From the NCBI GenBank assembly GCA_032358165.1, contig JAALGY010000017.1:2294001-2358000 (forward strand): DNA of 64,000 bases, read 5' to 3'. Made by a program: the position numbers and the translations under genes. The DNA is from Diplosphaera chodatii. Lineage: Eukaryota; Chlorophyta; Trebouxiophyceae; Prasiolales; Stichococcaceae. Each line of letters begins with the position of its first letter. The stretch's first letter is position 1. The notes under the pieces are model-generated. The model worked only from the letters and a program-made list of their open reading frames with translations, had not been told where the DNA came from and did no database searches. Below are positions 12,546 to 23,303 of the stretch, piece by piece.

Positions 12546-13513
12546 TCTGGTAGCTGGGTTAGTCACCCCACCCACGCGGAGCGCATGACCTGCGGTGCCG
12601 GCGACGGTGCAGTCGAATGCATGAGTGGGGACTACGTATCACCTTGCGCACACTGCGGCTTCTGACCTGCAACGATCTAGCGCGTGAGGTGCCGTAAGGA
12701 GCCAGCCTGTGCCTGACGACCGATCATGAGATGTGCACGTGCCCAACCTACCTCCAACAACTCCCTCGCCACTCTGCAAATGCGCGGCGCTACGACGGCA
12801 TCGAGCCTCGTTTCGAACTACATTCAGGCGTTGCGTTGGACTGCGGTCCAAGCGCCGGACCTGCTGACACGGCTTCGAACTGAGCTTCGAAAGGGAGCGA
12901 TGTTGTGGCGTTGACCTCAGCACGGCGCAGACGGCAGCTTGCAGCGCGACAGCAGTGTTGAGTGTCTCGTGCATCACTCGAAGCTGATGTAAAGCCGCTG
13001 GCCAAGCCGACTGCCTGCCTCATTATCGACAAAGCCTGTCGTTGCCACCGGGCCTGTCAAGGTGTGCAGCCCCCTAGCCCATCCAGCAGCGCTGCAATGC
13101 ACTGTTAAATATACAACAACGGTACTAGCTTCGCGGCGGATTGCGCTTCCGGGGTCTGCACACCCATGCATGCCTGCACTTGAAAGTTTCAGGATCTGTG
13201 GGAGTATCAATGCCTTGTGTGCACAGGCACAAAGCTGCATGCTGTGGCGCGAAACAGCATCATTGCATTGTGATCCTAAGTGGCCATGCGGTCCTCGTAC
13301 GAGTTGGCATCATTCAAGCATCAGTATCTGGGTCATCATGACGGCGCAGCTGGTGCGGCTGCGCCCTTGCATGCAGCGGATTAGTACTTATGCCTTTCGC
13401 CATAGTGTCCGCCTCCAGCTTCGCTAAAGCGTCGGAGCGCCGAGCAGTGGCATCGTTGGCCCCTGTGCCTTGGACCTCCTAGCTTGCTGGGGTCAAGTTG
13501 AGCGCCATGGCCA
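12546..13513. other. Intergenic, about 1 kb
   Basis: It lies between two plus-strand genes. It should contain the 3' UTR of the mannanase-like gene (a TGTAA occurs at 12988-12992) and the promoter of the GH113-like gene. No reading frame here looks like protein. Confidence 0.45.
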
Positions 13514-16500
13514 ATGGCGCCCGGCAGACCGGCGCAGGGCAACCAGCACTCACCGTCGTTTGGCGGTGCTGCGCAGATTCACGCACCTGGTCGGGGTCCG
13601 GGCGGCCCAGCCGTTTGCCGCTCAGGCGGACGTCGGCGGCCGGCAATGCCGCGCGAGTGCAGGGGCAGAGCTGGCACAGCTGGCGAAACTTGCAGCACCA
13701 GCAGCAGCACAGGCGTCCAGCGTGACAGCTGCGGAGCGCAGGGCTCGGATGCTGGAACAGGTTCAGCGAACAGCACATCTCAGCCGCGGGAACCAATGCA
13801 GTGTCAGCAGGCACGCGCTCAGGTGGAGGAGCCGCAGCAGCATATTCAGCAACAGCGCCAGCCGCGGCCGCGCTGTCGCAGGCCAGGCAGACGCAGGCTC
13901 GCCCTGACGTCGCTGCTCCACCAGCCGCTGTCAGCACTGCTGCTTGTGTTGGCGGCGCTGCTGTCGCCAGCCCGGGTGCCGTGGCTGCCCGCCCCGCGGC
14001 TGGCGGCGGCCACGGAGATCAACTCAGCGGTGTCGATCTTCGGGCCGTGGGACTACGAGCTGCGGGAGGACGGCGGTTCCCGCTGCACGGACATGGTGCG
14101 GCGCACCGCGGAGCTGGGCCTCAACACCCGCACCATGTTCCTGCCCACCCTGTTCTGGGTGTCCAAGCACGAGGAGGGCTTCTTCGAGCACACCAAGGTG
14201 GGCTGACCCCCCCGCGCCCGTCTGGCTCCCGCACCCAGGTTGTGTGTCCGCACCCCTCGCATCTGGTCGCCGTGTCCACATCCAGTCAGCACGGCATGAC
14301 AGCATGCAGCAGCATGTGCACCCGCCACTCACCCTTCCAGGGATGTCTGGGGCGCACCAGACATCTGGATGCGTATGGTCGTGAGCTGGGCAGCCCCCGA
14401 TGCGCCGCAGGTGGATGCGGAGGAGTACTTTGATGACCAGCGGGAGGTGGAGTACTTCTGCTTCAATCAGCAGTACCACCGCGCGCCCAAGCAGGTGCCG
14501 TGCAGTCGCTGGCGGTTGGTGTCGCCAGCCGAGGGCTGCGACCTAGATGCAACAGCCTTAGGCACAGGCAGTAATGCGCGCGCTTGCCGCACATTGGCTG
14601 GGAGGGGCTGCTGCACATGTGGCAACACGCATGACAGGGACTCATCCCCATGTGAGGAGGCAGATGCTGATGTCACCGCCATCATCCTGCAGGCCAATGT
14701 GCGGCACATTGTCACCGGCTTCTTCCTGGGTGCCGGCGCATCCCAGGCAGCAGAGGAGGCTGACGGGCGGCCCACCAACTGGCAGGCCACGCAGCACTCC
14801 AACCGCTACAGGGTGCGCCACTGTGCATCGACACGCACGATGCCACTGCTGAAACAGGAGGGATAGTGTTGATGTTAGGTGTGTTGTGGGTGCATGCTGG
14901 TCACTAGCAGTCAGCAACGAAGTGCAAGCTGCTGATTCAGATGGTTTCATAAAACCAGATCCCTGACAAAATCGTAAAACAACAGGTGTGCCCGCCAGCC
15001 ACAAAGGAGGACATCCAGAACTTCCAGCATGCGATGGGTGTGTGCTTCAAGGCGGCAGTCGATGCGGGGCTCAGCATCGCCGTGTCACCTCGCCTGGACG
15101 ACGGGTACATTTACATTTTTGCATGGGGCTTCAAGGCCGAGAAGTGATTTGTGCCTACTCGGCTGTCGCTTCAGAGCTGCTGCTGGTGCTGGGGATGCAG
15201 TTGCGCTTGTTGGGCCCGCGGCATACTGCTACATTGAACAACGGCTCACACTGGCAGCCATCGTCCGTGCAGCGGCGTCAAACAATAGCGCACTGTCTGC
15301 AGGTGTGGCCTTGGCGGCTGGCGCAATGGCCTGCGCTTCGACCCCTTCAAGAAGTACGGGGACTGGTCGTATGTGGATATCATGCTGGATCCGCTGGTGA
15401 ACGCGTTGCGCACCGCCATGACGAAGCAGACAGCGGTGAGCAGAGTGGCCTGAGTGTGTCCACACCTGCAGATGTGTAGCGTCCCTACAACATCAGTGAC
15501 AAAACAGCAGTCGCACACCTAGGTTCGTATCACTTGTTCCACTGTGTAGCTAGTGAAGGCAGTCACTGTCACTGCGCAGGTGTGGTTCAGCCTCCAGGGC
15601 GAAATGAGCGCCACGGTGATGTACTACCCGCAGCAGTACGTGGAGCTGATGGATGTGATGCGGCAGCGTCTGCTGGCGGGGCGCCCCGAGACCTGGGCGG
15701 CCAACGTGAAGATCGGCCTGCAGATGAACTACAACAAGCTGTGCGCCTGCATCACTGAGGACGCTATACACCCCGACTTCGAGACGTCGCTGGCAAAGGT
15801 GAGGCGTTCCCAAAACGTGTGGCACACAGGGCTGCCTGGTGAATGTGCCTGCAACAGTCCCGAAAAGCATTGAAGACTCAACGTTGTACTGTTGACATTG
15901 CAGGTCATCCATCAGTTCGACCTCCCAGGGATCAAGCGCGTCTTTGATGCCACAGAGTTCATCGGCATGAGCAGCTACCCCAGGCAAGTGCTCTGCCACA
16001 GGCATTTCTTCAGCACAACTCCGCAGCAAGACTGCTGAACCGTCTCCTTGCAGTTGTCAACCCGCACTTCCTGCAACCAGTGAAACCCCAAGCATGCACA
16101 GCAGCTGATGGTCGGTGTGCTGATCGCAGCCTGTCGCCCAGATTCCGGCAGTCAGACCTGGAGAATGGCCTGTGGCAGTTTGCGCGCGAGCTCAAGTACT
16201 TTGGCGTCAGCTTGGAACTGGTAAGAGGTCCACGTCATATGATGACTCAGCAACAGCCTGCAGCTGATCCCATGAGCGCAGTCTTGAGCAGCTGCCCTTG
16301 ATGTGCTGGACAGAGACACCTCATGCCTAGACTGTTGATGTCAGGATGCTCACTCTGCGTGTCCTTGTGCACAGCTTGCGCTGACAAAGGGCAAGGAGAT
16401 CCACTGGACAGAGTACGGTGTTGGCGGCGGCACCTGCCAGAGCGGCAATTGCATCGCCGAGGCACGCTCTCTGCGTTGACGTTGTGCAGTTGCAACATGG

Positions 16501-17392
16501 CCGGCGGTGGTCATGCCATGTGCATGCCACGTGTGCAGTCCATCTGCCTGCTGCGGCTCAGACGTAGATGACCATCAGATCGGGTGTTTGCAAAGAGGAT
16601 GTTCACCTGATCCTGGCATTTTGGGACTGTGGATGCATAGATGACCAGCACACAAGTTTTGCTCAGGAACCCTCCTTGTACACTGTGCAGACAGCGTCCC
16701 AGGCAGCGCACTACCCCTTCTTCGGCATCTGGGGCCCATACCGCGCCGAAATGGACCCCTGGCAGCTTCATGCCAAGCAGCCGCCGCCGCCAAGGGAGTA
16801 CCTCTGGTACTTTTACAACCAGACAGCCGCATATCTCACGGATCAGGTGTGCTCGGTGCCCCTCTTTTGCATGCCGGTGGCAGTATCTGCACTTTTGAGT
16901 CAACAGGTTCCTGTTGATGTACACGGACTGCCAGCGCTACAGTGGTGTGTTCTGGCCCTACTCCGAGGACCTTGGCAGAATCTAAAAATGGAAGATGTTT
17001 GCAGCATTGGCTGGACGGCCTGCTTCCTGCCTGCTGCCGGCAGATGATGTGTGCTGAAGTGGCAAAGCACTGTTTGCATTGCTATGCTGACGACAGTGCC
17101 CCGTGATCTGCAGCGATGGCGATACAGGGTGGACGGCTGCTACTTGTGGTCCACCGGCAGCTGGGATGTGCTTGCCATCTATCCAGAGTCCACCTCGAGC
17201 GAGGGCTCCTACTTCGACCCTGTTGTTGCTGACATCGTCGCCAAGCACAACAAGAAGGCGCAGGAGGATGGCCATGCATTCATGGCGCCAACTCGTATCA
17301 GAAAGTCGAAATTCAAGTCTGGCATCCGAGCCGATCAGACCGTGCGGCTCGAAAAGCCCAAGAACAACCTGGACAGGAGGCGACTGCAGTGA
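13514..17392 (+). CDS. Membrane-anchored glycoside hydrolase, GH113-like (clan GH-A)
   Basis: Exon 1 (13514-14197) encodes a Q/R-rich cytosolic segment and then a membrane segment at about 130-150 (LHQPLSALLLVLAALLSP). Later exons include 14411-14494, 15580-15798, 15904-15983, 16142-16220 and 16691-16846; the end is TGA at 17390. The barrel starts AVSIFGPWDY...NTRTMFLPTLFW. LQGEMSATVMYYP is a candidate acid/base Glu at the end of strand 4, then TWAANV, then IGMSSYP, then IHWTEYGVGGG as candidate nucleophile, and a closing CYLWSTGSWDVLAIYPES. This order resembles GH113 beta-mannanases (GTEL, TYAAN, DAYYP, FTEIGY), but I rate the family only as likely. Two introns appear to use GC donors (after 15983 and after GCCGAG near 16463). 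The join between 16846 and the last exon (near 17116) is unresolved because two frames compete. Confidence 0.6.
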
Positions 17393-18094
17393 CGTCAGCT
17401 GCTGGATCAGGCACTGCATGGGAGGGTGGCTGCGGTACAGACCACCGGTGGCGGGCCACCCAACTTGCAGCAAAGCTATATATGTGGGACGGGTCTGCAG
17501 CGCACAAGCAGCAAGAGCTATGTACAGCATAACTGCCGCAGGTCCAATATCAATCAATGCCACGTCCGGCTGCCGGGTGTTTGCCCTGCGGCAAAGTCTA
17601 TAAGAAGACAGTGTCACGAATGACGAAGAATGGGGGTGTACAGGATCAGGAGAGGGGTCGAGCAGCGGCAGAATATATAAAACAGGAACTTGCTGCTGGG
17701 GTAGCATATATTGAGCAGCGCAGGTCGTCTTTCTCCCCTCAGGCAGGGCGAATTGGTTTCGCTCAGAAAGTGCTTTTGCCTCGCTCCGTGCTGCCAGTTC
17801 GCGCTGTGGGAGTTGCATTGCGTGCAGCTGGCCTCCGGCCAGTCGCCAGATTTTCGCTGCGCTTCCAGTTACCATGGTGCATAATGTTCACCGTCGTTGA
17901 TGCAGTACTGCTATGCTGATTTGCGCAAGTCATGATATGCTGAACTGTTGGTTGAGATGTCTTTGCAAACAATTTCAACAATAATGGACATGGACAGCAC
18001 ACCAGCCCTGCCTGCTGCCTGCCCTACAAACCACATGCAATGGCAGATCCCAAACAATCGGTGAGGATAAGCACTGGTGTCTAGGCCAACTGCA
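17393..18094. other. Intergenic between convergent genes, 0.7 kb
   Basis: It is flanked by the 3' ends of the GH113-like gene (+) and the DUF1995 gene (-), so it should be two 3' UTRs plus spacer. I see no motif or convincing reading frame. Confidence 0.45.
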
Positions 18095-20666
18095 TCACCA
18101 CCACTGCCCGGGCTTCCTTGGCTGCCGCTTGGGCTCAAAGCAGCGGGTGATCTCCGCGCCACCTGTATCATACAGGCAGTGCTGAGCTAACTGCTTGCTG
18201 GTTGCTTGGCTGGTGAATCCCTTCCGCAATGGTGAATGCAGAGCTCCATACGGCATGCCAACTCACTGGGCTCGTGGTCGAAGCTGCCCACCAGCTGGTA
18301 CTCCTCCTGCTTCCTGCCGGTGTCGGCGCGCTTGAACACCTGCATTCGAGCTTCATGTTCTGATGCCTGTGCCCAAGTCCCGATGCCCGGTGCCAAGTGA
18401 AGGTGCTGGCTCACTGCTGGTCTCGTTGGTTCAGGAGGCCACTTTCATCGTGTCGATACCAAAATGTTTGGTACCAGAGCCGCACCTCCCACTGCTGCCC
18501 GTACACATACCGTAGAGCCCCCTGCAAGCCCAACCACATGCATGAGTGTCCAGCATGTTCGTCAGCAAGGTACACTTGACGCAAAGCATTGGTATGGAAG
18601 CACCAAGATGGAGGGAGGGAGTCACCATAATGGGGTACCAGCTGCCGGGAAGGAACAGCAGGCGGAAGTGATATGCCTGCATTTATGCTAGCAGGCGGTT
18701 GTATGGAGGTCTGACCGGCAGGCTGTGTCGTGCTGTACATGGCCTGCATGCAAGCCTTCGGCATGCAGCCTGGCAACTGCTGATTTCAGGTGGATAGGTG
18801 CAGTGCAAGTGGCCATTCGCAGGCGCACCACATCGAACGAGTCTGCAAATGCCATTCGCTCTGAACGGCCCCTGCAATGTGTGAATACTCCCGGTTTTGC
18901 AATTGCACAGATCAGGGTCATCACATGCTGAACGGTGCGTGGGAGCTCCCTGTACGAAGCACCTCAAGCTGCAAGCATCCGCATTTGCCCAAACATTCCG
19001 GGAAGGTCATGCCACACACCGAACGCCCATGATGCCGCTGTGTGAAGGGAGGTCCTTCAGGACAGGGTTCACGAGTACCACTGCCTTGCCCTTGGCCTCA
19101 GCAGCTGCCACCTGGAGTCAGCAAGATAGTGCAAGTCTGCAGTAGAGGACTCGCGGCAGGCGAGAACGTAGTCCACTGTGCCTGCCTCACATCTGGTCGA
19201 AGGGGCTCACGTGGTCGCCAAGAGATGTCATGATGGTGTTGCCGACCACGTTCTGGGGTGCCTGCAGCGGCAGTGAGAGCAGCTCCTGGCGCCGGTAATC
19301 ATCAGCTGCCAACGCATCAAGTGTTGCAACGTTACATTGCGCGGTTGCGTGGGCACTGCCTGCTGTCTGACATTGCCTACCACCAGGATGTAGTAGTCAC
19401 TGTCATCCACCTGCGAGTGCACCAGTCAAAATGCAAATTGCGAGTCTAAATCAGCACTGTTGGACATCTTTAAGCAGCCCTCTTGGGTAGCCTGCTGCTT
19501 TCCCAGTAAGGCAGTTAGCACCGGGAGGTCCTACTCATTCTGTTGCAGCCCGAGCAGCATACCTCCTCGGCACCCACTGCACCAATGCTGACGAAGCCCT
19601 CAGCATCCCCCCAGTCCATGCTGGTCATGATGCGCTTCACACCATTGAGCGACAGCGGCAGCCCCTGGACATAAACAATCTTGCTTTGCAGACCTTGAAG
19701 AGCTGACGCCTGTGAGAACTTCTTCTTCTGCGTTCGGCAGCTCGTCTGCTCGCTTGGTCACCCTCAGCAGGATGCTTATGCTGGCGTCGCGAGCTGATGC
19801 AGATGCAGATCACGAGCTACTGTGCCTTGGTGCGCACCCACCTGGAACACGCCCTGCCCCATCGCACCCTGCACACACACCTTGACCCGCTTGCCATCCA
19901 GCGCCAGCGCTGTTGCCATGTCCCGCACCATCTCTAGCAGCGTGCCCACCCTATAGACTGCAGGCAGCAGTTGCTGTCAGACGCAGCTCGCAACCTGGCA
20001 CCATCGATGATCGATCAGCATAATGGCGTGTCAGCCCTTCTGGTGTATCCGGTGGAGGTGCTGCTAGCTGAAGCAGACTGCTGTTACCGTCTGTTTCAAC
20101 GTTCAGCTCCGGGATGATGCAGCGCAGCCGTATCCGTGAGCGGCCTGCGCTGAGCGCTGCCTGCATTGCTGTGACTGCGTCTGCATAGAAATGCTTGCGC
20201 ACCTGCAAGCACCAGAGTTCCACCCTTTGTCACTTCAGCCTGTTCTAGCGGATGCACATGACATGACTCCCCCACCACCCTGCCGTACCTCACGCTGCAT
20301 GGGTGTCGCGTTGAGCTTCTGCGGGATAGTGTGTGCAGTTGCCGTGTCTGTAGTGGCTGCCGCATTGCCGTCCTCAGACGATGCGCGGCAGTGTAGCAAT
20401 CTCTACGATCAGTGGATTTGCACCGTTACCAAGGCCGCATGCTACATGCACATGCAGGGCTATATGGGCACTGGGTCGACATCGACCACAGCCATGACGG
20501 TCACCTGAGCCCTCATCATCTGTTTTGAGGACTCAGCCTCGCAGGGTCTTCTGAGCCACAGTCGCTGATCATGCTGCGGTCCGACACGAACACTGCATTG
20601 ACGTGGTGATGCACCATTTGTGGATGCGAAACACCAGCTGCAGGATTGCGCAGTGATGGACGTCAT
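18095..20666 (-). CDS. DUF1995 plastid protein, LPA3-like
   Basis: The first exons are 20666-20505, 20402-20289, 20202-20088 and 19957-19842, all in phase. The N-terminus MTSITAQSCSWCFASTNG and the following Ser/Arg-rich stretch ending in RLLHCRASS look like a chloroplast transit peptide. The core then reads AVTAMQAALSAGRSRIRL, PELNVETDVYRVGTLLEMV, DGKRVKVCVQGAMGQGVFQ and GLPLSLNGVKRIMTSMDWG, the pattern of DUF1995 proteins. Further exons give VVLVNPVLKDLPSHSGIMG, HFRLLFLPGSWYPIM and YQLVGSFDHEP before the stop. DUF1995 includes Arabidopsis LPA3, a factor for photosystem II accumulation, so a thylakoid or stroma role is inferred. Middle exon borders (about 18.1-19.8 kb) are not resolved. It is unrelated in function to its flanking sugar genes. 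Confidence 0.75.
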
Positions 20667-20921
20667 GCTGCAGCTGCGTTAGTAGCTCGCATAAGGTGAT
20701 CAGGACAATTTGTAGATGTGTTCGATAAGTGCACGCAGGATCTTGTGTTTGCATGCAGGATCTCTGCCAGCTCTGCAGGTACCCAATGTTGACTGGCGGT
20801 GTCCAGCCATTATCTCACTTGTCCACCTGCAATGTTCAACAATCAGAGCAGATGATGTTGCGATGACGTAGGTCCGGGACGCACCTGTGCACGCATGTAG
20901 CACCAGCTGCCGCACGTCCAA

Positions 20922-23254
20922 ATGCGATGCAGCAGGTTGTACCTGTTCACGCTGGCGGTGCTGTTGCACATTGCCTTGTTGACGCGCAGTCTTGTGCAAG
21001 CTCTGGGCGCCGAGCAGCCATGTGACGCGCAGCACATTCCACTGCAAAGAACCATTGCGCTCGGACAGACGCGCAGGCCGCTGGATGCCGCTGAGGACTG
21101 CGCTGCAACGTGCAGGCATGTCGTGGCAACATCCTACCAGATTGAGACTGTGCACTGATTGTGGTTTTGATGCGGGGCAGCCATTCAATCCGGCTATAGA
21201 CCTACGTTGGACCCAGAGATCATGCGCCCGTAGGGAACACGCGCGCTGCAACGCCTGGTTTTGGTGCAAGGAGGACGCGCGCAGCTGTTGGGACCGGCAA
21301 GCGCAGCGGGAGGTGCCACCACGCAAGTGCTTGATACTGCGGGCGACGCTTGCTCCGGGGCTGCCGCCGGATGGCCAAGCCGACGAGGAGCCCTTCACCA
21401 GCTTTGCGGCTGGGTACATCCGAAGCACAGGTCGGCTTCAGCGACCCGCCTACTTGCACCCCGCTGTGCCCAGCTTGTGGGGCACTGCCACACGGCACGT
21501 TGCTGTGTTTCCAGGACGTGCATGCTTGAGCACCGGGGTGCTGCGACTGTCAAGCAGGAGGTGTACAGGGTGAGGCTGGCAAAGCCAACATATGCACGGT
21601 GGCCAATGCAAGTAAGTCTGCATCGTGCACAGCGAATAGAAGGTTGCTGCTGCTGCGCTGCAGAGCAACGCTATCTGCGCTATGATGCGCCACCGCGGCT
21701 GATCATTGCCAGCACGGTGCGGAGATGCGACGGCCCCGATGCACGCGTCGCCAATCGCCTCAACTGGATAAGTGTCGTCAACAAGCTCGACTATGCCCAC
21801 CTCCATGGCGTTGAGTTCTGGTTGCACGCAGAGCAGGTGCCCAATGTAGTCAGTTCTGCACGAAGCTTGCTTTGTGACTGTGACACACATTCCACGGTGG
21901 CGCTCCTGTGCGGTTGCAGGTAACCTGTGCAGTGTTCTCACATGTCCGCACCTGCATTGCAGGGCAGCGCTGACAAGGTGGATGTGCTGCGGCAAGTGCT
22001 GGCAGAGGCACCCCGGGACGCCTGGCTGCTGTGGGCGGACTTCGACACGGTGTTTGCAAACCGGGCATTCAGCTTCCCGTTTGCGCAGTACGAGGCGGAG
22101 GGCCGCCACATGGTGCTGGGCGGGACGCTGTCGGAGGTCCTGGCCGGCAATGGCTACAGTGAGCATCTCTCTTTTGTTCGCACCCTCACCAGTCGGACAC
22201 TTGGACGTGGCCATACCGCAACGCAAGGCGGTGTTGAAGTATCAGATGCTAGTTGGCTGTAGTGGAGCCTCAGTACAAGCCAACTGGTAGGGAATGGCTT
22301 TAGAGTTTGACAGTAAATATCGCCTGCCTGTGCCACAGAGGCCGACACTGGCGTGCTGCTGCTGCGCAACACACAGTGGACGCGCACGCTGTATAGCAAC
22401 ATCCGCAGCATGCTCGACCGCCAAAGCACCGTCGACAAGGTGGCAGTCTGCTGCAAACACCATGCTGTCCTGCTATCCTCCTCATCCTCATCATCCAATC
22501 AATGTGACTGTGGGAGCATGCACGTTGCTAAGTGTGTGTGTTTGATCCTGCCGTGTGCAGATGGTAGCTGGGTTGGCGCACTATCATGAGGAGTACGGTG
22601 GCAGAAATGACCGCACGGCCCTGGTGTGGCTTGTGTACAATAACCCCGAGAAATACTTGCCACAGGTGCGTGGTACAATTCGGAATTACCTCACCACAAC
22701 ATTGCATTCAAGCTCGAAAGCAATCTGGCTAGCTTCAGTAATGGCCTGCAGGTATGGCGAGGCTGATGCAATCCACGCATGTGCAACCGCCTGACACCAT
22801 TCCATGCTGCTAAGGACTTTCCACTGTGGTGTGGCAGGTGCTGTTCGAGTCCAAGTACTGCATCGCCTGCTTTTGGTTGGGCCAGAAGCCAGAGACGTCT
22901 TTCATCACGCACTTCCTGAAGACCGAAAAGTGCAATCAATTTAGCCTGGCACGCAACTCCACCTACAACCCCTTGTTGCTGGATCACTACCGCCTCTCCA
23001 GGTGTGCACGTCCACAGCCTTTGCCACAGTGAGCTGTCGTGCTCGAGACACCGTTACATCAAAGTACATTGTTCACGGTTGAGGTTGGCACAGTGAGAGA
23101 TCTGCATGCACATGACATGGCACATGGCCTGCAACTGCTGGCATACCACCCTACGTGCAGGTGCACGTTCATGCAGGGGGTGCAGTCAGAGTCGCAGCCA
23201 CTGGCAGTACTTGCAGCAATGCACAACAGCTCGGCGCCAGGTGACTGCCCATAG
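20922..23254 (+). CDS. PAN/apple-like module fused to a GT34 (GMA12/MNN10) glycosyltransferase, copy 1
   Basis: The ATG opens a signal peptide or anchor (LYLFTLAVLLHIALLTRSLV). A cysteine module follows: DCAATC, CNAWFWCKED, CWDRQAQREVPPRKCL, the spacing of PAN/apple domains. The GT domain uses exons about 21664-21845, 21963-22158, 22339-22439, 22561-22665, 22838-23001 and 23161-23254, all in phase. It shows LNWISVVNKLDYAHLHGVEF, the metal-binding DxD in LLWADFDTVFANRAF, TGVLLLRNTQWTRTLY and the closing SFITHFLKTEKC, as in GT34 (plants: PFVTHFVGCKPC). GT34 enzymes transfer galactose or xylose to polysaccharides, including galactomannan, in the Golgi. The exons around 21110-21660 are not settled. 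The stop is only 49 bp before the ATG of the second copy. Confidence 0.7.
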
Positions 23255-23303
23255 TTGTTGGGAAAGGCGTTTCTCAGGATCATGAATAGACCTCACAGTC
23301 AGC

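Noticed and set aside
17051..17110. Frame VPVDVHGLPALQWCV continuing the GH113-like gene into 17046
   Set aside because: It keeps phase with exon 16691-16846, but the alternative frame (CQRYSGVFWPYSEDL) looks far more like the family, so the join was left open rather than forced.
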